Shown here piece by piece: positions 25,202 to 36,103 of a DNA stretch of 64,000 nt (position 1 is its first letter; each line of letters begins with the position of its first letter). A program made the translations under genes and the position numbers. The stretch spans positions 224,418 to 288,417 of the forward strand of contig NZ_MOOY01000003.1 in assembly GCF_001931685.1 (NCBI RefSeq). Direction: 5' to 3'. The stretch comes from Pararhizobium arenae. Its GTDB lineage: Bacteria > Pseudomonadota > Alphaproteobacteria > Rhizobiales > Rhizobiaceae. The notes beneath the pieces were generated by a model. That model was given only the letters and a program-made list of their open reading frames with translations, had not been told where the DNA came from and did not search any database.

Positions 25202-25570
25202 ATGCCTCACGCTGACGTTCGCCCCGCCACCCGCAAGAATGCTCGCAGCATGCGCAAGGTTATGACCGATGCGGAGCTGAAACTTTGGAACGAGCTTCGC
25301 GCGCATCGTCTCATGGGGCTCGGGTTCCGCCGACAGTTGCCGATCTCCGGATACATCGCCGATTTTGCCTGCCCCGAACATCGCATCATTGTGGAAGTCG
25401 ATGGCTCTGGTCATGGGGATGACAAGCAGATACGACATGACGCATCTCGCGATCAGATATTGACGTCGCTGGGCTGGACGGTGCTTCGTTTCTGGAACGG
25501 TGATGTGTTGACCGATATGGATGGCGTCTGCTCGCACATCGTTCGGGTGGTGGAGATGGCGAGGAAATGA
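25202..25570 (+). CDS. DUF559 endonuclease-fold protein
   Basis: A 122-residue protein of the DUF559 family, which has the very-short-patch-repair/restriction endonuclease fold. Key features are the basic N-terminal RKNARSMRKVMTDAELKLW, then RRQLPISGYIADFACPEHRIIVEVDGSGH, supplying the PD-(D/E)xK-like acidic residues Asp and Glu-x-Asp, and LGWTVLRFWNGDVL. The role is unknown; the fold suggests DNA cleavage. The gene is bracketed by two family A palindromic elements in direct orientation, ending 26 bases before its start and beginning 13 bases after its stop. That raises the idea of a mobile cassette. Confidence 0.88.
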   Translation: MPHADVRPATRKNARSMRKVMTDAELKLWNELRAHRLMGLGFRRQLPISGYIADFACPEHRIIVEVDGSGHGDDKQIRHDASRDQILTSLGWTVLRFWNGDVLTDMDGVCSHIVRVVEMARK

Positions 25571-25582
25571 GACCGAGGTCAG

Positions 25583-25729
25583 ATACCCCCCTCTGTCACT
25601 TCGTGACATCTCCCCCTCAAGGGGGGAGATCATTCTTTTCCCACTCTTCGCCCAAGCCGAGAAGGCGCGGCATCCTCCCGATCTCCCCCCTTGAGGGGGA
25701 GATGTCAGCAGGGCTGACAGAGGGGGGTA
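25583..25729. repeat. Palindromic intergenic element, family A copy 3
   Basis: The core runs from ATACCCCCCTCTG to CAGAGGGGGGTA. The outer hairpins are GTCACTTCGTGAC and GTCAGCAGGGCTGAC. The interior between the inner hairpins differs from copy 2 at only a few positions (for example ACTC against ATAC, and GGCGCGG against GGTGCGG). It ends about 40 bases before the smc start and must contain or flank the smc promoter. Confidence 0.92.
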
Positions 25730-25769
25730 AGCGCTCCGCATACTCCGTCCCATCAACGGAGCCCACTCC

Positions 25770-28700
25770 ATGAAATTCACCAAACTCCGTCTGCTCGGCT
25801 TCAAGTCCTTCGTCGAACCGTCCGAATTTGTCATCGAGCGCGGTCTCACCGGCGTTGTCGGGCCGAATGGTTGCGGCAAGTCCAATCTTGTCGAAGCGCT
25901 GCGCTGGGTGATGGGGGAAAACTCCTACAAGAACATGCGCGCGTCGGGCATGGACGACGTGATCTTCTCCGGCTCCGGCAACCGCCCGGCGCGCAATACC
26001 GCCGAAGTCGGCCTCTATCTCGACAATTCCGATCGCACCGCGCCCGCTGCTTTCAACGACAGCGACGAAATCCAGGTCACCCGCCGTATCGAGCGCGAAA
26101 ACGGCTCCGTCTATCGCATCAACGGCAAGGAAGCCCGCGCCAAGGATGTGCAGTTGCTGTTCGCCGATGCCTCGACGGGTGCGCGCTCGCCTTCCATGGT
26201 GGGGCAGGGCCGTATTGGCGAACTGATCGCGGCAAAACCGCAGGCCCGTCGCCAGCTGCTGGAAGAAGCCGCCGGCATTTCCGGTCTGCATTCCCGCCGC
26301 CACGAGGCGGAACTGCGCATGCGCGGCGCCGAAACCAACCTCGAGCGTCTCGATGACGTCACCTCGCAGCTTGAAAGCCAGATCGAGAGCCTGAAACGCC
26401 AGTCGCGACAGGCCAACCGCTTCAAGATGCTCTCCGCCGATATCCGCCGGCATGAGGCGATGCTCTTGCATATCCGCTGGGTGCAGGCCAAGGAGGCCGA
26501 AGCCGAGGCCGACAGCCAGCTGAACCAGATCACCTCTCTGGTTGCCGAAAAAGCGCAGGCCCAGATGGAGGCGGCCAAGAACCAGGCCATCGCCAGCCTG
26601 AAGCTGCCGGAGCTGCGCGAGGCCGAAGCCCGCGTAGCCGCCGCCCTGCAGCGCCTGCAGATCGCAAAGTCTCAGCTGGAGGAAGATGCCGGCCGCATCC
26701 TGCGTCGCCGCGATGAACTGCAGCGCCGTCTTGCGCAACTCGCCGAAGACATCCTCCGCGAAGAGCGGCTGGTTGCCGACAATGCCGGCATCCTCGCTCG
26801 CCTCGATGCCGAAGAGACTGACATCCGCGACATCCTCGGCGAAGCCGGCGAACGGGCCGAAGAGGCCCGTGAACGTCTCGCCGATGCCGCGGATCGGCTG
26901 GCCGAGAGCGAAAGGGCGCTCGGCATCCTGACGGCCGAGCGCGCTGAAGCCATGGCGACCCGCAACCAGCTTGAAAAGACCATCCGCGATCTCTCCGACC
27001 GGCAGATGCGCCTGACCCGCCAGCTCGCCGATCAGGCCCGCGATCTCGATGCGCTCGACAGCCAGATGTCCGCCTTGCCGGACCCGGAGCAGAAGCGCGA
27101 GGAGGTCGAGGCCGCCGAGATCGCTCTGGAAGCCGCAGAAGTCACCATCGCCGAGATCGAGATGGCGCTTTCCGAAGCGCGTAGCGCAGAGGTCGCTGCC
27201 CGCCCGCCGGTCGATATGGCGCGTGCGGCGCTGAACGGCATCGAGACGGAAGCCCGTACCATCCGCCGCATGCTCGAAGCCTCGCGCCAGCAGGGCAGCG
27301 CGCCGCCGGTTGTCGACGAGATGATCGTCGATCGCGGCTTCGAAACGGCGCTCGGCGCCGCCCTCGGCGACGATCTCGATTCACCGCTCGATCCCGCGGC
27401 CCCCGCCCATTGGCGCATGCCGGGCGATGCGCGTCTCGATCCTGCCTTGCCGGGCGGCGTCCAGCCACTTTCGGCCCATGTGAAAGCGCCGGCGGAACTC
27501 GCCCGCAGCCTGCGCCAGATCGGGATCGCAGCCGATGCCGAAAGCGCCGAAATCCTGCAGAAGGAACTGAAGCCCGGCCAGCGGCTCGTCACCCGAGATG
27601 GCGCCGTCTGGCGCTGGGATGGTCATGTCACCGGTGCCGATGCCCCGAGTGCCGCAGCCCTGAGGCTTGCCCAGAAAAATCGGCTGGAGGAACTGGACGA
27701 GGAGGCGGAAAGCGCCCGCGACCTGCTCGATGCGCGTGAAGCCGATCTTGCTGCAGCGGCGGCCCGTATCCGCGCCGAGGACGAGCGCCTACGCCATTCC
27801 CGTGACGAGCAGCGCCTTGTCGCCCGCAAGCTGGCCGAAGCCCGCGAGGCTCTGGCCGCCGCCGAGCGCGCGTCGGGCGATCTCGTGCGTCGCCGTGCGG
27901 TGCTGGCCGAGGCCAAAAGCCAGCTGGAACTGCAGAACGAAGAGCTTGCCGCCCAGATGGAAGAGGGCAGGGAGGCGCTGGAGGAACTGGCTGATGTCAG
28001 CGATCTCGAACAGCGCGTCTCCCATCAGACGGCGGCCGTGACGCTCGACCGAGCCGCCGTGGTCGAAGCCCGCGCCATCCATGATGGCCTTGCCCGTGAA
28101 ACGGAAGCTCGCCAGCGCCGCCTTTCGGCAATTTCAAGCGAGAGGCAGACCTGGGCCGATCGCGCCAGGAGCGCGCAAGAGCATATCGAGACCTTGCGCG
28201 ACCGCGAGGCTGAAGCGCGCGAGGAAGCCGAAGAGCTGAACGACGCGCCGGATGCCTTCGACGACAAGCGCCGCGCGCTGATGAACGAACTCAGCAAGGC
28301 CGAAGCTTTGCGACGCGAGGCAGCAGACGAACTGGCACTGGCAGAAACCGGTCAGCGTGAAGCCGATCAGCGCGCCGCGACAGCTCTTTCGGAGCTGGCC
28401 GAAAACCGCGAGAAACGTGGCCGCGCCGAAGAGAGACTGGTGTCTAACCGCGAAAAGCGCATCGAAATCGAAGCCCGTATCCGCGAGGCGCTGTCCTGCG
28501 CCCCGCATAAGGTGATGCGGCTCACCGGCCTTGCCGCCGATGCCGCGTTGCCGGATATCCGCGCTATCGAGCGAGAGCTTGAGCGGCTGAAGATTGAGCG
28601 CGAGCGCCTGGGGGCTGTCAACCTGCGCGCCGAGGAAGAGCAGAAGGAGCTTTCCGACAGGCTCGAAGCCATGTTGAAGGAGCGCGAGGACGTCATCGAC

Positions 28701-29234
28701 GCCATCCGCAAGCTGCGCTCGGCGATCCAGAGCCTGAACCGCGAAGGCCGCGAACGGCTGCTGGCCGCCTTCGATGTGGTCAACGCCCAGTTCCAGCGGC
28801 TGTTCACCCATCTCTTCGGCGGCGGCACGGCGGAATTGCAGCTGATCGAAAGTGAAGACCCGCTGGATGCCGGCCTCGAAATCCTCGCGCGACCGCCGGG
28901 CAAGAAGCCGCAGACGATGACGCTGCTCTCGGGCGGCGAGCAGGCGCTGACGGCGATGGCGCTGATCTTCGCCGTCTTCCTCACCAATCCAGCGCCGATC
29001 TGCGTGCTGGACGAGGTGGATGCCCCGCTCGACGACCACAATGTCGAGCGCTACTGCAACCTGATGGACGAGATGGCGGCCTCGACCGAGACCCGCTTCG
29101 TCATCATCACCCACAATCCCATCACCATGGCCCGCATGAACCGCCTCTTCGGCGTCACCATGGCGGAGCAGGGCGTTTCCCAGCTGGTATCGGTCGACCT
29201 GCAGACCGCCGAACAGCTGCGCGAGGCAAGCTGA
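25770..29234 (+). CDS. smc: Chromosome segregation protein SMC
   Basis: The structural maintenance of chromosomes ATPase that, with ScpA/ScpB, compacts and resolves the chromosome. The Walker A GPNGCGKSN is at residues 31-39, the ABC signature LLSGGEQAL near 1052 and the Walker B CVLDEVDAPLDDHN near 1078. Between them are two long coiled coils around a hinge at about residues 505-625, where the heptad pattern is broken by proline/glycine-rich sequence. Length, 1154 residues, is normal for alphaproteobacteria. It stands directly after a palindromic element and is followed by a small membrane peptide gene. Confidence 0.97.
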   Translation: MKFTKLRLLGFKSFVEPSEFVIERGLTGVVGPNGCGKSNLVEALRWVMGENSYKNMRASGMDDVIFSGSGNRPARNTAEVGLYLDNSDRTAPAAFNDSDEIQVTRRIERENGSVYRINGKEARAKDVQLLFADASTGARSPSMVGQGRIGELIAAKPQARRQLLEEAAGISGLHSRRHEAELRMRGAETNLERLDDVTSQLESQIESLKRQSRQANRFKMLSADIRRHEAMLLHIRWVQAKEAEAEADSQLNQITSLVAEKAQAQMEAAKNQAIASLKLPELREAEARVAAALQRLQIAKSQLEEDAGRILRRRDELQRRLAQLAEDILREERLVADNAGILARLDAEETDIRDILGEAGERAEEARERLADAADRLAESERALGILTAERAEAMATRNQLEKTIRDLSDRQMRLTRQLADQARDLDALDSQMSALPDPEQKREEVEAAEIALEAAEVTIAEIEMALSEARSAEVAARPPVDMARAALNGIETEARTIRRMLEASRQQGSAPPVVDEMIVDRGFETALGAALGDDLDSPLDPAAPAHWRMPGDARLDPALPGGVQPLSAHVKAPAELARSLRQIGIAADAESAEILQKELKPGQRLVTRDGAVWRWDGHVTGADAPSAAALRLAQKNRLEELDEEAESARDLLDAREADLAAAAARIRAEDERLRHSRDEQRLVARKLAEAREALAAAERASGDLVRRRAVLAEAKSQLELQNEELAAQMEEGREALEELADVSDLEQRVSHQTAAVTLDRAAVVEARAIHDGLARETEARQRRLSAISSERQTWADRARSAQEHIETLRDREAEAREEAEELNDAPDAFDDKRRALMNELSKAEALRREAADELALAETGQREADQRAATALSELAENREKRGRAEERLVSNREKRIEIEARIREALSCAPHKVMRLTGLAADAALPDIRAIERELERLKIERERLGAVNLRAEEEQKELSDRLEAMLKEREDVIDAIRKLRSAIQSLNREGRERLLAAFDVVNAQFQRLFTHLFGGGTAELQLIESEDPLDAGLEILARPPGKKPQTMTLLSGGEQALTAMALIFAVFLTNPAPICVLDEVDAPLDDHNVERYCNLMDEMAASTETRFVIITHNPITMARMNRLFGVTMAEQGVSQLVSVDLQTAEQLREAS

Positions 29235-29302
29235 AGCGGGAACTATTTCGTGATCTGGCCGTTACCTCCCGGTAACCCGTCAATTTCACAAGGAAATTCC
29301 CT

Positions 29303-29449
29303 TTGAACAAGAATGCCCTCTACATGATCATCGGTGCCCTCGTTGTTGTGGTCGCCGGCTTTTCCTATTACGCCTATCAGGAAGAAAAGAAGCCGGATGG
29401 CGTTGAGATCCAGGTCGATCAGAACGGGCTGTCGATCGAAGAGAACTGA
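29303..29449 (+). CDS. 48-residue single-span membrane peptide
   Basis: The frame starts at TTG with AAGGA 8 bases upstream. The translation has a basic N-terminus (NKN), a membrane span of about 20 residues (MIIGALVVVVAGFSYYAY), then a charged tail with QEEKKPDG and the motif VDQNGLSIEEN. Very similar short proteins with one span and a GVEIxVDxNGLSI-like tail occur in rhizobia, as far as I recall, but no function is known. The 68-base gap after smc and the terminator just downstream suggest it may be transcribed with smc. Confidence 0.7.
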   Translation: MNKNALYMIIGALVVVVAGFSYYAYQEEKKPDGVEIQVDQNGLSIEEN

Positions 29450-29472
29450 TCTTCCTCTGAAGTGTCTGATAT

Positions 29473-29503
29473 CCCGTCTTTCGCCCGAAAGACGGGCTAT
29501 TTT
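29473..29503 (+). terminator. Rho-independent terminator
   Basis: CCCGTCTTTCG pairs with CGAAAGACGGG across a very short loop and is followed by CTATTTTTA. It ends the smc/small-peptide unit. Confidence 0.88.
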
Positions 29504-29720
29504 TATGTGGCCACGTTGTGATTTTGGGCCGTTGGAAAATTAACACTGTCTAAAGAAATGTGCTGCAGTGCCCTCGTTTGGGGATTTTATCGCGCTGCGG
29601 TCGATGTTAGTCTGCACTTATATTTGAGGGGCTATTGCAGTCGATTTTCAAACGGGCGCCTTGGCCGATATATGGCCCAGGACTTTAGCCGTCGCGGCAC
29701 CGGCGGCGTGTGGAGCATCA

Positions 29721-29915
29721 ATGAGATTACCTTTACCGTTCGGTGGCGCGCTTTATGTGAAATCCGCCCGGCGATTGAAATGGGTCGAAGACAAGCGGCA
29801 GGTGCCGATGGTCATTGTTGCCGGCCTCTGCATTTCCTACTGGACACGTTCGACACTCGATTGGGATCGCCGCCACGAGGAAAGCGCCCGCAAGCTGCAG
29901 CGCGCCTCGCTGTAA
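29721..29915 (+). CDS. Small hypothetical protein, one possible membrane span
   Basis: A 64-residue frame reading MRLPLPFGGALYVKSARRLKW at its start, then VPMVIVAGLCISYW, a short hydrophobic stretch, and a charged tail DWDRRHEESARKLQRASL. The amphipathic and hydrophobic layout looks protein-like and its codon use matches the neighbours. An in-frame start 60 bases upstream is possible. No ribosome-binding site is strong and no family is recognised. Confidence 0.45.
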   Translation: MRLPLPFGGALYVKSARRLKWVEDKRQVPMVIVAGLCISYWTRSTLDWDRRHEESARKLQRASL

Positions 29916-30279
29916 AGCCGTCCGATCTGGGCATGGCAAGCCGCCTCGTCGCGTCAAGGTCGTGCGCCGGTAACAGTGCCGGTCAGCATCTTGCCAAAAC
30001 CCTTCTTTCGCTGCTGCTCGGCTTCGTCGCGCAGTCGGCTATCCTCGGCGATGTCGAACCGGAGGAGATCGCTCTAGGCATGACCGTCCTCGCAAAAACA
30101 CGACCTCGTTCAGAAACCCTCTCGTGAGGCTATTCTGTTTGCAATTGAGCCCCGTTGCGGCATGACGCCGATCCAGAATCGCGACCTTTTGCTGCGCCGC
30201 AACAAGTTATCGTTCGCGCCACATTTTCAACGGGATGCACATGCTGTAGTCTCTTGCGACGCAAGTGGGGGAAATTGTG
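29916..30279. other. Upstream region of ppdK, no gene seen
   Basis: No convincing gene lies here. A frame from about 29932 to 30127 could encode 64 residues, including the hydrophobic run TLLSLLLGFVAQSAI, but it has no ribosome-binding site or recognisable domain. Immediately before ppdK is the perfect inverted repeat CTTGC-GAC-GCAAG at 30253-30265, which could be an operator or part of the leader. Confidence 0.4.
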
Positions 30280-32946
<2,667 letters not shown>

Positions 32947-33363
32947 TTACGATTCTGAATGAAGGATGACACCGGAGGCTTTCGCGGCAACTGCGAGAGC
33001 AGTATCGAGCGTCGCCAGGGGTAGGCGCCGCCGCTGCGCAAGCTCAAGGTAGGACGCATCGTAAATCGAAAGATTGTGAATATCTGCAAGCTTAAGCGTC
33101 GCACCCCACGCATGAACATGCGTCTCGTCATCGACATCAATGCCAAGCCCGCCGAGATGACGGAGAAAGTCAGAACGCGCGGAGGCGGGAATGCGTTTTC
33201 TGCGTACCGCCACACTGAGGCTATTGGCGACCTCCAGATACCAAAGGGATGGAACGACAGCGCCATCTCGAACGATTTTATCAAGCAGCGAAGATGCGGC
33301 AGGCGTCAGTTCATCGTCCAAAAGAAAGGCAAGGGTGGCAGAGCAGTCGAGTACGACGCTCAT
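32947..33363 (-). CDS. PIN-domain toxin (VapC family)
   Basis: A 138-residue PIN-domain RNase. The acidic active site is visible: Asp6 in VLDCSATLAF, Glu44 in YLEVANSL, Asp102 in SIYDASYLELA and Asp120 in ATLDTAL. Such toxins cleave tRNA or rRNA when freed from their antitoxin. It overlaps the antitoxin gene by four bases (ATGA), the usual antitoxin-first order. Its stop abuts the ppdK stop on the other strand. Confidence 0.93.
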   Translation of the reverse strand: MSVVLDCSATLAFLLDDELTPAASSLLDKIVRDGAVVPSLWYLEVANSLSVAVRRKRIPASARSDFLRHLGGLGIDVDDETHVHAWGATLKLADIHNLSIYDASYLELAQRRRLPLATLDTALAVAAKASGVILHSES

Positions 33364-33611
33364 CTCCGACCCTCATCACGAAACCCTTTCCATTCAAGCC
33401 AGTCGAAACCTTCCGGCCGGATGCTTTTTGCAAGCTCCCGAATACCTTCTGCGGCCGCCTTCGCGACACCGGCATCTTTCGAGCCAGCTTCCCGGATCAT
33501 CCGCGCGACGGGCTTGCCATGGCGCGTGATGACAATTTCTTCACCGCTTTCAACGAGTTCGAGAAGTGTTCCGAAGGTATTCTTTGCCTCGAAGGCTCCA
33601 ACTTTACGCAT
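33360..33611 (-). CDS. Phd/YefM-type antitoxin (VapB-like)
   Basis: An 83-residue antitoxin of the prevent-host-death family: MRKVGAFEAKNTFGTLLELV followed by EEIVITRHGKPVARMI, the DNA-binding Phd fold. The C-terminal half, rich in Lys/Glu and ending in WLEWKGFRDEGRR, should wrap the toxin. The gene precedes and overlaps vapC. An exact inverted repeat about 16 bases upstream is a likely operator for autoregulation. Confidence 0.92.
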   Translation of the reverse strand: MRKVGAFEAKNTFGTLLELVESGEEIVITRHGKPVARMIREAGSKDAGVAKAAAEGIRELAKSIRPEGFDWLEWKGFRDEGRR

Positions 33612-33627
33612 TATGACGATGCTCCCG

Positions 33628-33642
33628 GCTAGCTGAGCTAGC
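33628..33642 (-). promoter_or_regulatory. Inverted repeat operator of the vapBC-like pair
   Basis: GCTAGC-TGA-GCTAGC: two perfect six-base palindromic half-sites around a three-base spacer, placed between the antitoxin start and the next gene. Phd-type antitoxins bind such repeats to repress their own operon. Binding here is inferred from position only. Confidence 0.6.
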
Positions 33643-33714
33643 TTAGTTTACAGCGATCCGCAGCAAGAAGCAATTTTGGAGGAATCGTTCGATTTCTGGA
33701 GTATCGCCGTCACA

Positions 33715-33969
33715 TCAGCGGTAGACCACCACCGGTTTGTCCCAGCCCCACGGGCCGCCGTCATAGCCATAGCGAAACGCCCGGCGTTCGGCGCTGCGGT
33801 CGAGATCGATCTTCTGCAGGCAGTTTGCGAAGCCATCCGTGCCCCGGCGAAATCCGTAGGAGGCGCATCTTGCCTCATCGGCCGCGCGCCGTTCCTCCGG
33901 CGTCGTTGTCTGGCAAGCGGAAAGAACACCTGCAACGAGTGTGAGCACGACGACGGTACGCGGACGCAT
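33715..33969 (-). CDS. Small putative lipoprotein
   Basis: An 84-residue protein with a signal peptide ending in the lipobox VLSAC (Cys19). The mature part has two cysteines (in ARCASYGF and ANCLQKI) framing FRRGTDGFANCLQKID, a pattern common in small rhizobial lipoproteins. The tail is aromatic (YGYDGGPWGWDKPVVVYR). Function unknown. It appears monocistronic. Confidence 0.75.
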   Translation of the reverse strand: MRPRTVVVLTLVAGVLSACQTTTPEERRAADEARCASYGFRRGTDGFANCLQKIDLDRSAERRAFRYGYDGGPWGWDKPVVVYR

Positions 33970-34080
33970 GGGATACCCTTTGACAACCGATTGCCTGTCA
34001 CGCCCACATGGAGAGAATTAGTTGAGCGAACAGGTCATGTTTGAGGCTATCGTCAAGGCAGGGATATTTCAAGCCGGGCG

Positions 34081-34521
34081 TCAAATGCGACGCAGCACGT
34101 CCACGAAGGCATCCGCGAAATTCTTGAGATCCGCCGTTTCCTCGCTCGGATTTTCCATCCGGATCGTCGTGCCGCCGGTCTCCAAGCAGGCAAAGATCGT
34201 CATAGCCTCGCCGGCATCGTCGCGCGGGATACGAAGAACGGCGATGCGTTCGCAATTCGCAACCAGGCCAGAGGCCGGCAATTCGAAGAGAAAGCTGCCA
34301 CCGAGCGCCGATGCGGCCTCCGTGACATAGGCAGTAAAGCCTTCGCGGCCTTCGGAAAAGCCGTCCACCGAGAGTTCGAGTTCCAGCAGTTCCATGGTGA
34401 AGCCACTGTCGTTGGCGGCTTCGCGCGGCTGGCTGTTCCATGACGAGGCGTGCGGCTGCGTTGCGCTCTGCGGGCCTTGCTGGACGCTGACGTCACCAGA
34501 TGCTGTTTGGGATGGGAGCAT
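34081..34521 (-). CDS. Conserved hypothetical protein
   Basis: A 146-residue protein. The first 40 residues are Ser/Gln/Ala-rich and probably disordered; the rest alternates beta-like and helical segments (MELLELELSVDGF, AYVTEAASALGG, RIAVLRIPRDDAGEAMTIFACLETGGTTIRM, DLKNFADAFVDVLRRI). The ATG is supported by AAGGAG 8 bases upstream, although the open frame continues further. There is no signal peptide. The family is not recognised. It is divergent from the DUF1499 gene. Confidence 0.6.
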   Translation of the reverse strand: MLPSQTASGDVSVQQGPQSATQPHASSWNSQPREAANDSGFTMELLELELSVDGFSEGREGFTAYVTEAASALGGSFLFELPASGLVANCERIAVLRIPRDDAGEAMTIFACLETGGTTIRMENPSEETADLKNFADAFVDVLRRI

Positions 34522-34719
34522 GTTTTTTCTCCTTCGGGGCCTTGAGCGCAAAATTGAAGAGCGAGCATGGCGAATTTGCGGCATGGTTAATAAAGCATTT
34601 CCGGCTGGTCTGCCCGGCGTGCATCCGTGCGAAACCGCTTCACAGCCTTCGCCCTGATGATCTAAACAGGGTGAGCTTGGCGGTGTTCGCGCCGGCCATC
34701 TGAAGGGACCGGCAGACGC

Positions 34720-35628
34720 ATGATGATCAAGTATGAACGCCCGATATCCTACGCGGCCCTTTGGGCGCGGCGGATTGCCCGGTTTTCCTGCGGCCTGTTT
34801 CTCGTGGCCATGCTCGCCCACCGGTTCGGCCCGCTTGTGACCCCCCATCTCCTGGCAATCGTTGCCTTTGCGGCCGGTTTGGCGCTGCTTGCGGTGGTGC
34901 TCGCCGTCATCGGCTTCGTGCGCCTCTGGCAAGTTGCGGCGGTCGGCGGCGTCGCCTCTGTCTCGGCGCTGGTCTATTCAGCCGTGCCGCTCGCCGCCGT
35001 CGGTCTCGGTGCCGAGCGCTATTTCCAGAGGCCGGCGATCTACGACATCAGCACGGATACGGTAACCGCGCCGGACTGGATAGAGCCCCCAAAGGCGGAT
35101 CAGGGCTGGCTTCGCCGCGCGGCGGCGGTCATGCCACAGGATCGGGAAGCCCAGATCGAGGCCTATCCCGGCTTGACCGGACGGCGGTATGACGGAGCGT
35201 TGGACCGCGTCTTTACAGGCGTGAAGACGGTCGCGACCGATCTCGGCATCCGCATCGTTGCCACCGAGGGCGAGGAAAACGCCGAAGCCGATCTCGAGGA
35301 TCTCGTCGTCAAGCCCGAAGCCAATACGCCGCCCGACAGCGAGCCCGCGACGGTGCCCATTCCAATGGCGCGGCCGAATGCGATGATCGGCCTGAGGCCC
35401 GCCGGCATGCGTGCTTCGGACATCTTGCTGCAGGGCGAATGGCGAACGCCGGTTTCCGGTTTCCGCTTCGATGTTCTCGTGCGGTTGCGCGAGGAGGCGG
35501 AAACCACCTTCGTCGATATCCGCGTGGCCTCACGCTACGGTCCCCATGAACTCGGCCTTGCGGCAGATTTTGCCGATCGCTTCCTGCATGCGCTTGACGC
35601 CGAACTGCTCGGCATCGCCGGCGATTGA
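34720..35628 (+). CDS. DUF1499 domain membrane protein
   Basis: A 302-residue protein with three hydrophobic segments in the first 105 residues (about 24-45, 46-67 and 72-95). A soluble DUF1499 domain follows, containing GRRYDGALDRVFTGVKTVATDLGIRIVATE and, later, FRFDVLVRLREEAETTFVDIRVASRYGPHELG. A proline-rich linker sits between the two halves of the domain. The function of DUF1499 is unknown. Two ATG codons open the frame; the second would remove one residue. Confidence 0.82.
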   Translation: MMIKYERPISYAALWARRIARFSCGLFLVAMLAHRFGPLVTPHLLAIVAFAAGLALLAVVLAVIGFVRLWQVAAVGGVASVSALVYSAVPLAAVGLGAERYFQRPAIYDISTDTVTAPDWIEPPKADQGWLRRAAAVMPQDREAQIEAYPGLTGRRYDGALDRVFTGVKTVATDLGIRIVATEGEENAEADLEDLVVKPEANTPPDSEPATVPIPMARPNAMIGLRPAGMRASDILLQGEWRTPVSGFRFDVLVRLREEAETTFVDIRVASRYGPHELGLAADFADRFLHALDAELLGIAGD

Positions 35629-36087
35629 TCAGCCGATGAACCGGCTCTTCTGTTCCGCCGTCGGCACCATGCAGGTCGCGCGCTGGCCGGCGATGCGGTA
35701 TCGGTTGCGCGCCACGATGGCGTAGGCGGCATCGAGCAGGGGCCGGGGAACAATCCGCAACGCGCCGGCCAGCGACCAGGGAAGGCCAAGCCTTGAAAGC
35801 ACGCGAAAGGCCGCCGCTGACTTGGTCCAAACCCGGCCATCCTCGATCACCAGATTGGTTTCGTAATCGCGATCGTCGAGGCCGTAGTGCCGATAAAGCG
35901 CCGTTCCGAGCGCCGATTGTGCGGTCAGCAGCTTGAAGGCGAGGGCGCGATCGTGGCGCAGAACGAAATGCGCCCAGGCGGAGCAGAAAACGCAGGTGCC
36001 GTCGAAGACGATGATCGGCGCCGTATCGTCAAAAGCCGGCACGAGCGGATCGTCGCGGTAGCTGTAGGCCGGTCGATCGGGTTTCAA
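35629..36087 (-). CDS. DCC-family thiol-disulfide oxidoreductase (DUF393)
   Basis: A 152-residue member of the DCC1/YuxK family. The signature FDGTCVFCSAWAHFVLRHD holds the CxxC pair Cys32/Cys35; the domain ends with VLSRLGLPWSLAGALRIVP and the conserved VARNRYR. Such proteins are thought to be thioredoxin-like oxidoreductases. The open frame extends far upstream into the metallo-hydrolase gene, but a TTG start with AAAGG 9 bases before it, just after that gene's stop, fits the family length. It is the last gene of a three-gene minus-strand cluster. Confidence 0.83.
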   Translation of the reverse strand: MKPDRPAYSYRDDPLVPAFDDTAPIIVFDGTCVFCSAWAHFVLRHDRALAFKLLTAQSALGTALYRHYGLDDRDYETNLVIEDGRVWTKSAAAFRVLSRLGLPWSLAGALRIVPRPLLDAAYAIVARNRYRIAGQRATCMVPTAEQKSRFIG

Positions 36088-36103
36088 GCGCCGTAGCCTT
36101 TCT

